The notes below the pieces were generated by a model, which worked only from the letters and a program-made list of their open reading frames with translations, searched no databases and was not told where the DNA came from. The translations under genes were made by a program, and so were the position numbers. 64,000 bases of DNA, from assembly GCA_037389465.1 (NCBI GenBank), contig JAZARR010000179.1, forward strand, positions 764,501-828,500, read 5' to 3'. How positions within the stretch are numbered: the stretch's first letter is position 1; each line of letters starts with the position of its first letter. Below are positions 13,076 to 27,601 of this stretch, in pieces. The DNA is from Baylisascaris procyonis. Its lineage: Eukaryota; Nematoda; Chromadorea; Rhabditida; Ascarididae.

Positions 13076-16000
13076 TTCAGGGATGATAAGGTCGCCATGG
13101 TGCGCTTTTTAACATTTCTAAAGCACATATTAGCTCGTCTATAGGTAATCGTACAGCCCTTTGCTGAAGTAATTGTGAATTAAACATTTTTTTACCTTCT
13201 ATGGTAGATTTATCCACTCGCTTAATCTTTGCTCTTCCATTGTCTTACTTATCGCTTGCTGTTTTTGCAGCTCATCCACTTTGAATGCCGAAGTGGCGTC
13301 AAGTTTTATGATCTTTGATGTGATGCGTACTCCTAGGAAGTGCCATCGCATTTGATGAGTTCGATTGCTCTGGGCTCCGAGAATTTACCCTCAGTTATAA
13401 ACAGATCATAGCATATAAAGTGCATCACGAGATATAAAGTGCAGCTTTCAAGCTAAAGCAGGAAATGAAAACTATGAGGGGCCATTACGGCGTCATTTCT
13501 TCCGATAAAGAATAGTTGAGATGCTCAGCAAGTCTTTAAGTAGCAGCCTCGTTGTTTCCAATAGGTTGAAGAATGTCGATGTCAAGTTCTTTAATTTGCT
13601 CACAAAATTTAGAACCTAGTCTAGAAGCTGCAATAAATAGATGAGCACAAAAATCCCTTTTATATCCTCCCGATTCTCTCTTAGGCTAGGTTAACGGCAA
13701 ATGCTCGACAATCGTTTGAATTGAATTAAATTGAATATTGTAATGGTAGGGAGGTTACCTTTATGCTTTACAATAGACATTTAAATGAAAGTCATTGATC
13801 AGAGCAACATTTGAATTCTTCAAGCGATGAAGAAAAATGACATGCTAAAAATTATATGCATTCCTGTAGAGGATCAAAAAAGATGAATCTGTGCTCAAGA
13901 TAATGACGTCACTATATAATAAATCGTCCGTATGCATATGTTGATATTGTTGCGAATGCAGATACAGATAGTGGTGTAGATACATATCAACATGTTGATC
14001 ATGATCTATGGAATAGTATCATTAGTAAATATTCACTTGTGAATTTGATAGATCTTCCAATAGATAATAAATGCCATCCATTGTGCATCCAACGAAACTA
14101 TAAAAGAATATTATTTTTAGTGTTGAGGCAGTTCTGTTTTCAGTCTTGGGCACATCGTCGTCGATTTATTTCGTCATATTTCCATCGTATCTTCTTATAA
14201 ATCGAACTTTGCTTTACGATATTTCCGACTTATGCTTCCCAGATGGCTGTATCTTTTCCCGTTCGTCCTTATGTCGTTTCCGTTCAGTTCGAGTACTTAC
14301 TGTTTCGTTGTTCTTGTTTAGTAAATTCCGCCTAGATGACTTCGATTCATTTTTGATGGTGTAAAAATATCGTGATCGCTTGTGATACGCTTCTGCATTT
14401 TTTCATAATTCATTTCTCGTGGAAATGAAAAAAAAAAGGAAAAGGCATCTTAGTGCGACTGATAATCTATGGTTTTTCCACTACCTAAGAATGCTGTGTT
14501 TAGCTATAAAAAATTTTAACGGAAATTTGCATATTCCAATGATACGCTATAATATCGTTAAATAAATTACCATTAATTGTTTAGCATCAATTTTTCTCAT
14601 TTAGTAGAGCATATAATCGTTACAATTAATAAGAGAGACAATGCTTGTTCACTATTCTGTTTATAATATTCTGATCTGTAGATATTTGATAACGAAAGTT
14701 TTCATTCAGAGAGTACAGTTCTGTTCGTCTATGAGTGCATTTTTCACAGTTGTTTAGTTCACATAATTTGCGACACGCAAGTTGATGGATTCTTGCCGCA
14801 ATCACTCGCCTTGAATAAGTGTTTGCAGTGTAGGTCTCACATGCTCCGACAAACCTACAGAGTATTCCTTTAAAATGCCACTGAAATTGCACTCAGCAGC
14901 TAGAGTTTGATTAATGGACATAAGTAATAGCCAAAATCACTTAATAAGCGGTCAGTGTACTTATTTTCTATCTTAAATTTGCATAATTCCGTGGAATACA
15001 GCATAATTTAAAGCAACTCTTCAGATATTGGGGCTTTATCGGGTTTTGCTTTGAACCATAACTTCTCGGAGTGTCTCTAACCGATGGTGATGATTTAAGT
15101 TCCGGTCGTTTATTTCCTGGCAGTCTATCACGCCTCTAGTGTTTTCAAGTATGCATTGAAGTGGATAATATATCGGATGTGATACTTAAGCGATATATGT
15201 GATTCGTAGCCGTAATTCGTAGAAAGTTGTTTGCTGTTTTTTTTTCTCGGAATCGTTCATGTGCAACTGCTTAGCATTCACTAAAGTTGAACAGTGATTT
15301 AAAACTTCGAAAGCAATGGATCTTTTTTGATTCTGCTAATTCAGTTCAATATCCACCATATATAACAACACACTTGGAAGTGTTTAGGTAATAAATTGAA
15401 ATGTCACTGAATTAAATAGCTGTTGTTTATTACGTCAATGTGAAGTTTTGCGTCGTTTTGTTCACAAGGAGGACTAATTCATACAGTATTATCACTCATG
15501 CCTTTTTGTCGCCAGTAACATTGCTTGCAATTCCCTAGATGAGTTTTGCACAAATTATGAGAGAACGCTATTAAGGTTTCGCAAGCGGAATTGCGCAGGT
15601 GCAATAGGTGGAAAGCTCGAAAACAGGAAGTCCGCACTGTTACCTTTTTTGCTTCTGCGGTAGCTGTTTCGGGGTGTCGATATGGTAACGTTAAAATCGC
15701 GTTAGCTTCCGCATCCACTTCATAAAGTATTGCAGTAAATTAGTGAAGGTATCCACAGTGCCGTCGTGATCGTCTAATAACGCCCAATAACTTAGTGAGG
15801 TTTTTTTCACTTTTATTCCAATAAATTCCTGATGAATTACTCTATTATTTCTGTAAAAAAATGTTATAAATTTGTATAGTTTCTAGTACAGTAATGAACT
15901 GCCACACGGTTGTAAAATATCAAATACACTTTAGTTTTTAATCTTTCTTTTCGTTTCCGACAACATTCGTTATGATCTTATTTGAATATTTCGGAGTTCA

Positions 16001-19000
16001 TTTCTGCTGTCATGAATAAAAATTTAATTCTTTGCCTTACCGCATGAGATGATGCAGTGAGGTATAGAATTGAGTTTTTCTTCTTTGCAACAAGCTCGGC
16101 ACTCATCTGCGGTGCTCCTTTTTTTGCTAATATTTCTCTCTTCTTTCAACCTTCGAGTTGACATTGTGATAGGGGCTCTAGAAACATGAAGAGCTCCAGA
16201 AATAACAAAGGTTCCGGAAATGGCCGGAGGGCTAAAACATTAACGACGGAAGAAGGACCACAAAGAACCATCTAGCTCTATAAAGAGAATGATATAGTAT
16301 TACCTTAAACAATGTTCGCATAATAGTTATATGTTTTAAGTCCTTAAATATCTTATATCGTTGTTAATTTGTGCGCAAACGTTTTTAGTGCTCATTCCAT
16401 CATCATTGATTACTATCTTCGAAACTTCAACTTACTCCCATTGAGTGCAAATAATTCTTTGTCTGAAATTGATTGTTTCTGTCGAGCACTGACCGGCTAA
16501 ACTTGAACTTGATGTGAAGTATTCACCAAGGGAACTTGAACTGGATGCCAAACATAATGAAATATGGTGGAAAATACACTTTCATTGAATATATCGTCTA
16601 TATAAATGTTCTATAATAATTTCTTCCAGTGAGCCGATTAATATAAAATGAGAGTTGGTCGATGTAGTAGATTAGAATTTTTTTTTTTTTAATTTTCAAT
16701 AAGATCATTCCACAGTTGATGCAGAGGAAAGAAAGATTTCATTCATATAGGATAAAAGAAAGCTGCGTGAAGTAGAAGACGGATCCAAATGAAATCATAG
16801 CAATCGGTCGGACAATCGAAGGATATAGTAAAGCCTACCAAAGATAGGAAGAGGAATCTTTTTTATTCGGCTGAAATAGGATATAGAGCAGTAATTTTTT
16901 TTTTTCTTTTGTACATCGCATTTATTTGTCACGAAAAAATTTATATTCATGATGATCAAATCTCTGCGCTATTTTCAGATCCTTGCCGATCTCACTCAAA
17001 TTTTAATCTACTTATGCAAAGAGTATTTTTCCATTATCATTCAAAAGTTTAGCTATGCAACTAGCCAACCTCTTAGAGACATTTTTTATTGATACTTATT
17101 CAACGTATAACAATCCACCTGAATAAGTCATCAAATTTCAGCCGACCTAATGTGTTTTCTATATTCTTCGCGCAATATGTGTTTTTTTGCACTTTAGAAA
17201 GCAAACCGAAGAATTACTCGCCTTAAATTCTTTTTCACTTTAGGAATTCATATCTAACTTCAAACTATTATTTTCTTCTTACCTTTGCAACTATCATATA
17301 GATCCTCACCTATATTTGAGCCTTACATTCTAAAAATTATCTTGACCTCAACACACACGTAGTAAATAAGCATCGTTATATCTTTGGTCGGAACAGTATA
17401 ACCACTATGTAAAATATATGGAAGTATTCTGAATTGAGGGGGGCCATTTATACCTGTATAAAATGCATAACGTCAGTAGCAAGTGAAATTTAATTGCAAA
17501 AAATGCGAGGTGAAAAAAAGAAATTCAAATAATAATCCATGAATATTGATGTAATTTTCAATTTATTTATGCAAAATGATGTGAATGAATTTGAATTTTT
17601 TTCTTTTCGTAACAATTTTTTTTTATTTCTCAATGATTATATGTAAATGAGTCATTTTACTCGTTGTTAGCTTCATATACACTATAAATCGTTTTATATA
17701 ATGCTTCATTGCTATTGCTGAATCTATGATAGGCATTCTTTGGAATGATACACCTTATTGTACGGTTCAATTACCTCATTTCTGCGCTATCATATTAGCG
17801 TCATTTGCGCAATAAACGATTGATCCCATTTTATAGTTTATATTTAGCTGTTTTTTTTCTCGATGGTTTTCAACCATAGTGATTGCAACAAACAATGAGT
17901 CAATCAACTAAGGTGTTCAACTTTACAACTTTATTCGATGTCTCTTTATTCCGAAATGCTACAATTCCTATTAGAGTATATCGTCGTAATTCGGTTAGTT
18001 GACGGCTATAAATGTGCTTGCAAATATTCATAGTGAAAGAGAGTTAATGTTTTTCTATTTGAGATATAATGCTCGCTATAGACATTAAAAAAGCGCAAAT
18101 GTCTACTTGTAATTGCAATCGATATGCGCATTGTTAGAACATCGAATGATATAATTCTATGAATCCAACACATATGATCTACGAAAGTAGATCACATTTT
18201 GAAAAAAAAAATGTTATTCAGGTAGAAAAATTTGCTTTCCTTCAGGTAGAATAGCTCATATTATGCCTGAATTTTTGTAGTAGGGATTCGGTTGATCCGT
18301 TTTCATGTGAGACCGTTTCTTCACTCATTAAACTATCTTATTTCGGTGTAAATTTGATAATAATATGTTGAATGAAAATATCAACTCGATATCGAAGAGC
18401 AGGTTAACGATTCGTCCTTTAAAGTGCCTCAACCTGCCTCAACCTAAGGCGACTTGTATGAAACTTTAAATGTTTACGCTGGCCAGAATGCTAGAGCTCA
18501 GAAATGTGCAGCTATATGAATCCTAGTTGAAAATTATTCATTTCAATATCAAATCTGCCAACAATTTTGCGCCATATTCTTTAGACAACTCTCGCAGCGT
18601 ATAATTACTTCGAAATTTCAGTCATTATGAAAGATTAAGCATGTTCTTAATTCAAAGATTGAAAATTAAAACTGAAATGAAGCATGCGCTACGAAACATA
18701 TAAAAAAATGCAATTTGCATATATGAGAAGCATGATAATTTTGAGGGTTTTTGCTTTATTTGGTGGAGGAGAATGGCCATAATTTATTTTTTTTCCGGTT
18801 CACAATAATTTTTTTTCTCAATAGATAATAATTTTCGAATTTTTGATTCACATTTAAGTCTTCATTTGTATGCATTAATTTTTATTAGCAAATTATTAGA
18901 TTTGAATTTGGTCGTCTTAGAAACTGCAAATTCATTGCAAATGAAAATGAAGCGGATCGACTAACGTTGTGAAAATAAAGGGAGAAAGGATAAATCGTTT

Positions 19001-19521
19001 TGTTTTGCCGAATGAAGCAAACATATCAAAGGCATGATGAATAGCTACAAAAATAAGTCACAAAGTTAAGGATATAGCATGAAAGTATAGGAAATAAAAA
19101 ACCACCATATCGGTACTGTAATTTTGTATAACTTGGTTAAAAAATCGGTTATTTCTGCTTAGTAATATATCACTTTACATTTGCCTTCATCAGTGACTAC
19201 AGAACAATATCACCCATCCTTTAAAAAGTGCCTCTTCATTTAAAAATCCTAATCGTTATGACAGAAAAAATCTGCGAAGTCCGTTAATGCTTAGATCACT
19301 TCTTCTAGACCCTTCATTGAAGCATAAGTTTGGGTAATTTTTACGCCTCGAAAACTCACAAAAATGGAATCAATATTTTCCGGTTATTTTCCTTCAAAAA
19401 TCTCTTTCTTTGCTATCGGTATTTACTGGAAAATAGCCTCGAAAATCTCTTCCTTCTTCCACCCATTTCCCCAATGGGAATCCTTATCGTTTCATATTTA
19501 GAATCGTTTGGCATATTTCAG
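13076..19521. other. Intergenic, AT-rich, no supportable gene
   Basis: Several TTTTCAG-like sites are present, for example before 16980, but no exon chain with matching phases could be assembled. The segment probably includes the promoter of the downstream GPCR gene; no specific element could be assigned. Confidence 0.5.
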
Positions 19522-19524
19522 ATG
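19510..19524 (+). promoter_or_regulatory. Probable SL trans-splice acceptor before the GPCR start
   Basis: GGCATATTTCAG sits directly against the ATG at 19522. In nematodes this arrangement is typical of a spliced-leader acceptor. Alternatively it joins an upstream non-coding or coding exon; the frame upstream is open as far as 19330 but looks unlike a receptor N-terminus. Confidence 0.5.
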
Positions 19525-22500
19525 TTGACGCTATCGGTGATGCTATGTGAATTATTTGGTGCGATATGCCTTCTTCTCAATGTGTTCATAATTACGACGT
19601 TGATTCGAAATCGACGTCGTATGTTAACGAATGTATTTTATGTGATCGTTTTGCATTGTGCAATCGTTGATATGATCCGAGGATGTTGTCTTATCGTATG
19701 GGGCATGCCTCATTTACTTATGAATAGTATGCCCACTATGCAAGATCGATTACTTGCCTTGAAGGTGAATGAATATTCACATATATTATCGCATCTATTT
19801 AATTAAACTATATATTCTCTGCAATATTGATAAAAATCGTTTTGCAAATATTGGCTGAAAATTTGGAAACGATGGAAGCTGTTCATTTGTATCCCTCCTA
19901 AATAGAAAGCTAATTATATTCCCCTGCAGAATTGGGTGATCTCAGTGTCTTTAGCCATTCAAGAAGGGTTACATTAAATTAAGGAAGCTGTGATGGAGAA
20001 GGGGACAGAGAACAGTGACTCAAGACATTGAGAGAAGGATTTTCACTCTGGATTAGTAGAAGTGCATTCGACTTCTTTCGGGAGCAGGAGAGGGAGGGGA
20101 GAGGAGGGAATGAGGGGGGAGAAGGGAAATGTTCAATGGATTCTTTGAAAATTTCAAAGATTCAATTAAATTTTCAGATAAATCAATTCACATTGCTAAT
20201 ATTACGCTCATGTAATCTTCTTACAATTTTTAATTTACTCGTTTTTACAACCAACGAATTTATCGTTATTCGTTATCCACTTCACTATAAACGATGTTTT
20301 AGGCGGAAAGCCGTTCTACTTATCCTTTTTTTAAGGTTAGTAATTTTCATTTATTTTTTTTAACGTTCAATTCATCCATGCATAATCTTTACTTGACAAT
20401 GTTGAAGGCTATTATCCTTCCTCGAAGTAATGTTTCTAGAAGGAAAAAAGTATAACTCGAATGTTTATTGTCAATAAAATTTTTTCACTCTTTTATGATT
20501 CTCCATTTTCTAGCATAACGATGTAATATTTGCGCTTGTTCATGTGTCTGTCTGTATGTATGTGTCTGTTCGCCCTTCAGCTTTAATTTGTAAGGAGTAA
20601 TGAAATTTTGCGGTTATATTCTTCACTTGTTTCTCCTCTGGAGCCCAACTTCGTCACAGTGACATAACCATAAAACGTTTCATGAAAGTTACAAGCCAAG
20701 TTTATGGTAAAGCTTGTCCTGTGCGGATCGAGATCAACCTTTCTCAGTTAAAAGTTCATGCATCCGATCTGCAACACAAAGATTTCAGATATTGTCTCAT
20801 CGTTTTTTTTTTTGAATCATACAATCAAACATCTTTTGGTTATTCGTTGCGAATAATATCATTGCTTATTGCAACGATATTTATTTATAAAAGATAAATT
20901 CGAAACATTTAAATAAAAATTTCATTGGTTGATTGTTGATTATTTCCGGTTTTTAGTTGGGTAATAAGTTTAACGTTTGGTGTTGGTACAGTGTTTTCTA
21001 ATTTCTTCGAATCTGCTCACTCAATTATGGTGCTTAATAATGGAACGACAGCATTCTTTCGTAATGGTACCGATGGTATGTTTGATTGAGTTAATTCACT
21101 TGTTTTTTGTTTTTTTTTTTTCTTACAAACGATGTTTTATTGAATTTGATACATTTGGATTACAATGATGTGTCTTATCATAAGCGGATAAAATAACACC
21201 AAAAAAAACAGATCAACTCTATCATAAGCATTAAGTCTTTATAATTTGATGATTTTACATTTATACTGATATATTCTCCAAAAGAATTTTTATATGTTCA
21301 ATGCAGCAATGTTTGACTTCTTTAATTCATACGGCTAATATTTATGCGTTTAATTTCTTTTAGTGCTCTTCGAATAACAATAGATGAATATTTTCTTTAA
21401 TTAAAAAAAAAGTGTTAAAACGACACCAATGTAGTCATACATAAATAAACTACAACTAATATAGTAATTACTGCAACGTTGTTGATTTCAAAACGCTTTA
21501 TTGCAATTTATCGATTTTTTAGTTGTTAAGGTGTCATAATTTCTTTGAAACTCGTAATTCGCCCCTTCAAGAAGAGAAGATCATCCTTTACTTCTGGTAG
21601 AAGTCGACACTATAACAATATCTGCTATCCTTTCTTTGACCCATCACGTATCTCCAAAAAAAAAAAAACCCCGAAGAGCGTCTCGACGGACGTAATCCGT
21701 TATGAGAAGACTCTGATATTTAATTCAGATAGATTTTAATATTTAATTCGAATACGATTATCATTCAAGCGGGTTTAATTTTAGAAGAAAGAGTCACTCG
21801 TCGTCCAGCTGTGCTTTCTATAAATATGATCTCAATGTTAATGATATTTATTCTTTGTTATCTATGTTTATTCATTGTTTTGGTAAGTAGAAATTGTTGA
21901 TTTCTTTTCAATATCTCTTTTTTTTTTTTTGAAATTATTTCTCATCTTTTATAACTGATATATGTCTGTTAAATGAGCAGTTTACTTTCTTAATTAGTCA
22001 TCTTTTGATTATTTAAAATTCATTTAATCAATAATATCATTGAAAATAAGTTATATTAGTGGAAAATTTGATTTTTTTTTTTTTGCTCCGTGGCAAAATA
22101 AATTTCCGTTAAACAATAAATCAAAATTTATAAGTGACAATCGTTTATTTGTTGATTTGTTATATAAAAATATTGCTGTATTGCTTAGCACATCGCTTTC
22201 AATCTAACATTTTCAAATAATTATATTTGATACATAAATGTGCATATTTAAGTTTTCACTTTATGCATCTTTCAAATAGTAATTAGTGCTCTTTTGAGCT
22301 ACGGAACATTTTTATGGTTAGATGCTAACACGCTCTGATAGAGAGAATCTTAAATGCTAATAAGTTTGCGAGATAAATATGCAAATAGATCTACATCGTT
22401 CAGCGGTAAAAAAATGCAACATTTTTTTTTAATACAAGCACACCGTAATTGCATTTTTTTTCTATTTATTTTTTTTTTTCGACCAAAAGAATTTGTTTGC

Positions 22501-23883
22501 ACTCTAATTTGCAATTACTAACAATGCGGTTTTTTTTTGTGATCGCAGAATGTTGCATATTTGTACAAATTATTGATGTCCATGCGTATTTTCTTATCGT
22601 TTGTCTATTCGAATAGTTTCTTAAGCGGATTTATTTCTCTTTAATCATTGTTAATTTTTGAAAACTTATACAAATTTCGAGAAATTTGGAGTTGTTGAAA
22701 AAATTTTTATAACAAAGTTAGGTATATTATTTCTCCATTTTGTTTTTTTTTCAAGTTAATGATGAGAGGAATATTTCGTTATTTCCGTAAAAAATTTTTA
22801 GGTATGTTATGGTTTTATATTAAAAACAATTCGACAATTTCATTCTATCGACGTTAAAGGAGGTTAGTGGGGATGTTATTATCAATCATCTATAAAAATG
22901 AACAAATTAAAGAAAAGCATAAAAATAAGAAAGATGTGAATATCATAAAAAGATTGCAAACCATAGCTGATCATCTCGTGCTAGAAGCTGGAGTAACAGG
23001 TTCTAAACATTTAGTAATATTTTTGCATCTAAAATATTAAATTTATGCATTTGGCATCTCCTAAGTTTGCGTACATAAAACCTATGTAAGCATCGTTGAT
23101 TTAATGTAATTTAAAAGTATTTAAGTTTCATTAAGTTACTATTCATTCAACAAAGTTGCAATTAACAAATTAACTCGAATCGTTGAAATAATTTAATTAA
23201 AAGGAATTTATCTATGTATTTGGAAAACAAAATGTGGTATTTATTTGAACATTGATTGTTAAAAATAAAGATTCTATGGGCAATGAATACCATCGAATTT
23301 TACGATATTCTATTAGTGCTAAAAAAAATCTTAAAGTTTTTTGCGATTTGTTGACATATATTCATAATCCACTCATTTTGCAGTGTCTATAAATTGATTG
23401 CTTTTTGTTTATTTTATTGAAGAAAATAAAGATTCCTTGAAGAGAGTAGGATTGATCAAATCAGTAATCCTGAAACGTTAAAGAAAAAAAACACTTATCG
23501 CTGGAAGGATATTTAAGTTTTAAAATAAGCACTAGAATGAGGCGATTCCGAATTGCTAACTTTCGCAAAGAATTTGAGGAAGAGAATAGTGTTGAGAAAG
23601 TTCGCAACCTAAAAATTGGCAATAAATTTTTTTTAGCATACTCTCATCTTTTACAGCCTATCGTTCTTAAGCTTTTAATTAGTTGAAAAAAAAACGGAAA
23701 TTCACCTGCGAAAGATAATAGTTGCAATCGCCGACTTTTTTTTTGCAAATTTCGATGCTCTTAGAAATATTCGTCCCTTTTTCGCCTTCCAAAAAAAAAA
23801 AAAATTAGCTCAAGCTTTCTCCAGAGCAGGCGGAAGCGATATGAAGAGACATGTATTCACAATGAATGCGCCGTTCGTTGAAA

Positions 23884-23918
<35 letters not shown>

Positions 23919-26900
23919 ATTTCAAGTTTTCTCTGCTTAAAATTTCCTTTCATCAGCTAATTTATCACTTAAAAATCTCATTTTATTTAGGGCATTTTCA
24001 TTCGGAAGCAAGTCAACGTATTTCAATATCTCAGCATCGTACAAAACAAATTAGAGACGCAGAACGAAAGGAACTTTTTCGTCGCGAATCATCAGTCTTC
24101 TCAAATGTTGATCCCAATAAGTAAATTTTCAATATTTATTCGTCCTCAAATTAAAAAATATCCTCATATAAAGAAAATACTAATTAAATTTCTACATGAT
24201 ACTCTATGGCATCAATTTTTTTTTCGCATTAATTTCTCAAAATTTAGGAAGGCCCTGCGTTCAAACTTAGCCGGTCAGTGATTGGAGATTTTGAAATCTC
24301 TGAAAGTCATGTGAAATTTCAACTTTTATAAAGCGCACACAAAATAAATGTATAATTACAAGCATATTTGTTATAAGTGAATATGTTGTTATGGAAAATA
24401 CATATGTATTTATTTGCTTGTTAAGTGAAATCTGTCGACTTGATCTACGTTGATCATAAGGGCATATAGAGACGACTGTATTCGCCTCAAGTTGAAGCAG
24501 ATTCCTTTCTAACATCAGATTTTTACGAGAGCGACCTTGAATCTTGGAATATGGTTTAAACTCTGCCAAAAAGTCCGTAGGATCAATTTGTACGATTTAA
24601 AAAAAAACCACGGACGTGATTCAAGAATGATTTTTAAAATAAGGATTTAAACGACCTGCATATACCTGTCGTTAGCTCATTTTACCTTTTCGACCAATGC
24701 CTTTACCTTTTCGACCTTTTCGACCAATTTATCATGTAAATATATAACCTTTCAACTTCCTCTTAATAACTTGCGGTTGAAATATGTACGTATTGAGGGC
24801 AATGTGATGAATGAAACTTTTATCAGATGTAATTCACATCGTCGTTGGCGAATGCATTTGATGTCAAGACACAAATACCTCATCGTTATTGGATCGGTGC
24901 TTTTTGTCGATATTCTCTTCCTGTTCCCTTATTCAGGGATACAAATGGTCGCATTTCTTCATCTCAATAATTTACTTACAACTTCACATCGTTCGACGCT
25001 TATTAGATGGGGCCTTCAGGTAAGTGACTACTGTATGTTTATTCGATAAAGATGTTTCATATAGTTAAATGTGTCAATATATTCAGGATTCAATATCTCC
25101 TACCGCATACTTTTCATGCACACTTAAAAATTAAGGAGGATGTTCGAAATCCATGAAGAGTTGGTGGAGTGATGATTGAAATTCCCGGAATTTTGTACCA
25201 AAAAATCTTTTATAATTAACGAGACATTTCAATCCAATTGAAAAATTTTCGATGCATCCGAATTCTGCAACGTAATCGCGAAATGCTCGACGCTATTTAC
25301 TTTGAGCCACAAAACTCGTTTGCATTAAAAAACAGTAGCGAATAATTGTTGTTTGCATTCAGTGAGAAATAGCTATATTCATCGTAAAAAAATTTAATGT
25401 GTCTTCGTTAGATTTGAAGAAAGTACCATAAGCCAAAAGAGAACATTCTACTAAAAGATATCTGGAAGAAATTAGTCGGTTTTTTTTTTAAATCTTTTGG
25501 AAATGTGCAACCTGTCAGAGAGAATTTTGCAACTTGTTTTCGATGTGGATAAAATAATAAGTATTGTCTTGAAGAATTTATTCATTACCTCAAAGAAATT
25601 ATGGTTCCAAGGATGTGAGGAACGATGGGGATGGAGGGGGAATGAAGAGAGGACCTTCAGAAACAAGATGCAAATCGATCTCTGATTAAGCCATAAACAT
25701 TTTGATATTTCGCTTAAGATATTCTAGAGGGAATTCTACACTGAGATATCTGAATCCAAAATTATATTCCCTGAGAACATAGCTAACTTATACATTATAA
25801 ACATTTGCAGATTCTAATCGGCGTTCATTCAGTATGTCAACCGTTGTGCTATTTCCGCATGACCGAGTTCCGTCGACTCGCTTGTTGCACTAAAACGTTT
25901 CAAAGCAATCGCTCACGCTCGTTTAGTCAATTGCATAAATCACTTGGTAATATATATTTACTAATTTTAAATTTCAGTATTCTTTAAACTTAAATGGAAT
26001 TAACTGATTGATCAAATCTATCGGAGATTTACATATAACGTTGCATATGTGTGTTTGAATTATTATTCAACTCGTATCCCGTAAACTAAAATAAAACCAT
26101 ATTAATAAAAAAACAACAACTTATTTCTCCGATGCTTTCTATTATTTCTATAAAGGTCAAAAAGACGCTATAAGATGTTCATGAGATGTTTGAAAACATT
26201 CGACTTTGATAGTGAATATCATAATATTCTTTATCGATATCTAACAACAATTATTTCCTTCTTATTTCTTTTCTGCTCTTTGAGGCGGCGAATCTCTAAG
26301 TACCCATATTATGTTACCGCTCAGAGATATTTTAATATACATGTTTCAATGGATAACAGCAGAATTATAATAACGGATAGATAAGGGATTACCTCAAAGC
26401 AATTCGTCGGTGAAGAAGCATTCGCTCTTGGGTGCAAAAAACGCTTTATTGGATTTGCTTGATATTTATACTGTCTTCATTCAGTGCACATTGATAATAA
26501 AATTGATGCTATTTTATAGCTGCTACAATAAATTGCATGAAGCGAAGAAATAATAAATGTTCACTCTTTATAGCTCTATCGAGTGACTGCCAGCATCTAT
26601 AAAGCATCTTTGTTATGTAAACTATAAAAGATTTATTTCTAAAATTAAAATTTCTCATAATGAAATATGTACTATTGATTTATATCATATTATCGTAAAA
26701 AATATATTATTCTTGAGCATTTGCAACGGGGTTGAATAATCAATACTTTTAAATATTTCAGGTCGAACAAAAGATATACCAAAAGAAGAAGAATTAATTG
26801 GATTACAATCGGCTACAGATTCACCACAGCCATCTGATCCATTGATAGAAAGATGTAAATTAACAAGGAGAAGCGTCATACATACAAATGGACTAACGCA

Positions 26901-27601
26901 AAGCATTACCGACAATAATATATGGCGACGAGCTCATTCTGTTAAATTTCAACCTTGTACATCATATAGTGGTCAGGTGTGTAAGCTTGATTGCTAAAGA
27001 ATGTGTTATTTGATCAAATGTGATGTTGTGCAACTTCCTTTTAAATGATATCTGGTTTCAAATTTTCCCTTGATCCAATCTACATCTTTACTTCCGTTAA
27101 AGAACGTTAGACAAAGATATGGCATGCCATGATTCATGCATTTGAAACATTTAAATATAGTTGTTTTTCGTAAAAAAAAAAAAATAACGTTGAATTAAAA
27201 GGCTTTAGCGAAATTTACGCATTTATGCAAAGATACCCATTGATTGAATGGACGAACTACTTCTTAGTATTAGGAGGAATCTTTGGGCAACAGTCTAAGT
27301 AAAACTGACTGCTCATTTTTTATAGCAATCATCGGGAAAAACTTTCCTTTTTTGGGAAATGGAATGTGAAATTTTTTAGGGGATATACCAATTTCCTCTC
27401 AATTTCTATAATTATTGCTTTAACTGAGTGTTATTTTAGTTGTCTTGTGTTCGTAAAGTCAGTGATCTAACTGGTCTACGATCATCGATTCGTTGTGATC
27501 CACCGCCAGCACTCGTATTATCCAATTACAATACGCATAATCGAATACAAACAATACATAATGGCAACATTGCGTCGTTTCGAATGGGTGAATTTGTATA
27601 G
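19522..27601 (+). CDS. Rhodopsin-like G protein-coupled receptor, ligand unknown
   Basis: Eleven exons give a continuous 543-aa frame: 19522-19764, 20178-20335, 20957-21075, 21785-21882, 22756-22801, 22868-22999, 23991-24120, 24827-25019, 25811-25946, 26762-26976 and 27440-27601. All junctions are GT-AG with matching phase. Exon 6 (acceptor GGTTAG) is the least certain. Seven membrane segments are visible. Expected class A marks are N in TM1, D in TM2 (AIVDM), W135 in TM4 and P343 in TM6. TM7 has Q383-P384-L-C-Y387 in place of NPxxY. The DRY triplet at the end of TM3 is replaced by N107-E108-F109, just before IVIRYPLHYKR. The usual Cys pair joining TM3 to extracellular loop 2 is absent. That loop has two N-glycosylation sites (N162, N170). 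The third intracellular loop is about 110 residues and basic; the tail is about 150 residues. The ATG follows TTTCAG directly, so I chose it as a likely trans-spliced start. I do not recognise the ligand subfamily. Confidence 0.85.
23878..23921. repeat. (AAAT)n microsatellite in a GPCR intron
   Basis: About ten AAAT units lie 70 bp upstream of GPCR exon 7. Confidence 0.95.

Noticed and set aside
16980..17093. Open stretch after CTATTTTCAG
   Set aside because: About 37 codons to a stop, no family match and no upstream exon in phase.
19325..19342. Sequence resembling the reverse complement of nematode SL1 (TTGGGTAATT)
   Set aside because: Only ten bases match, with no SL RNA gene context; likely chance.
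22802..22856. Read-through of GPCR exon 5 giving GMLWFYIKNNSTISF and a stop
   Set aside because: A GTATGT donor is present at the exon end and splicing to 22868 keeps the receptor frame open through TM6 and TM7.
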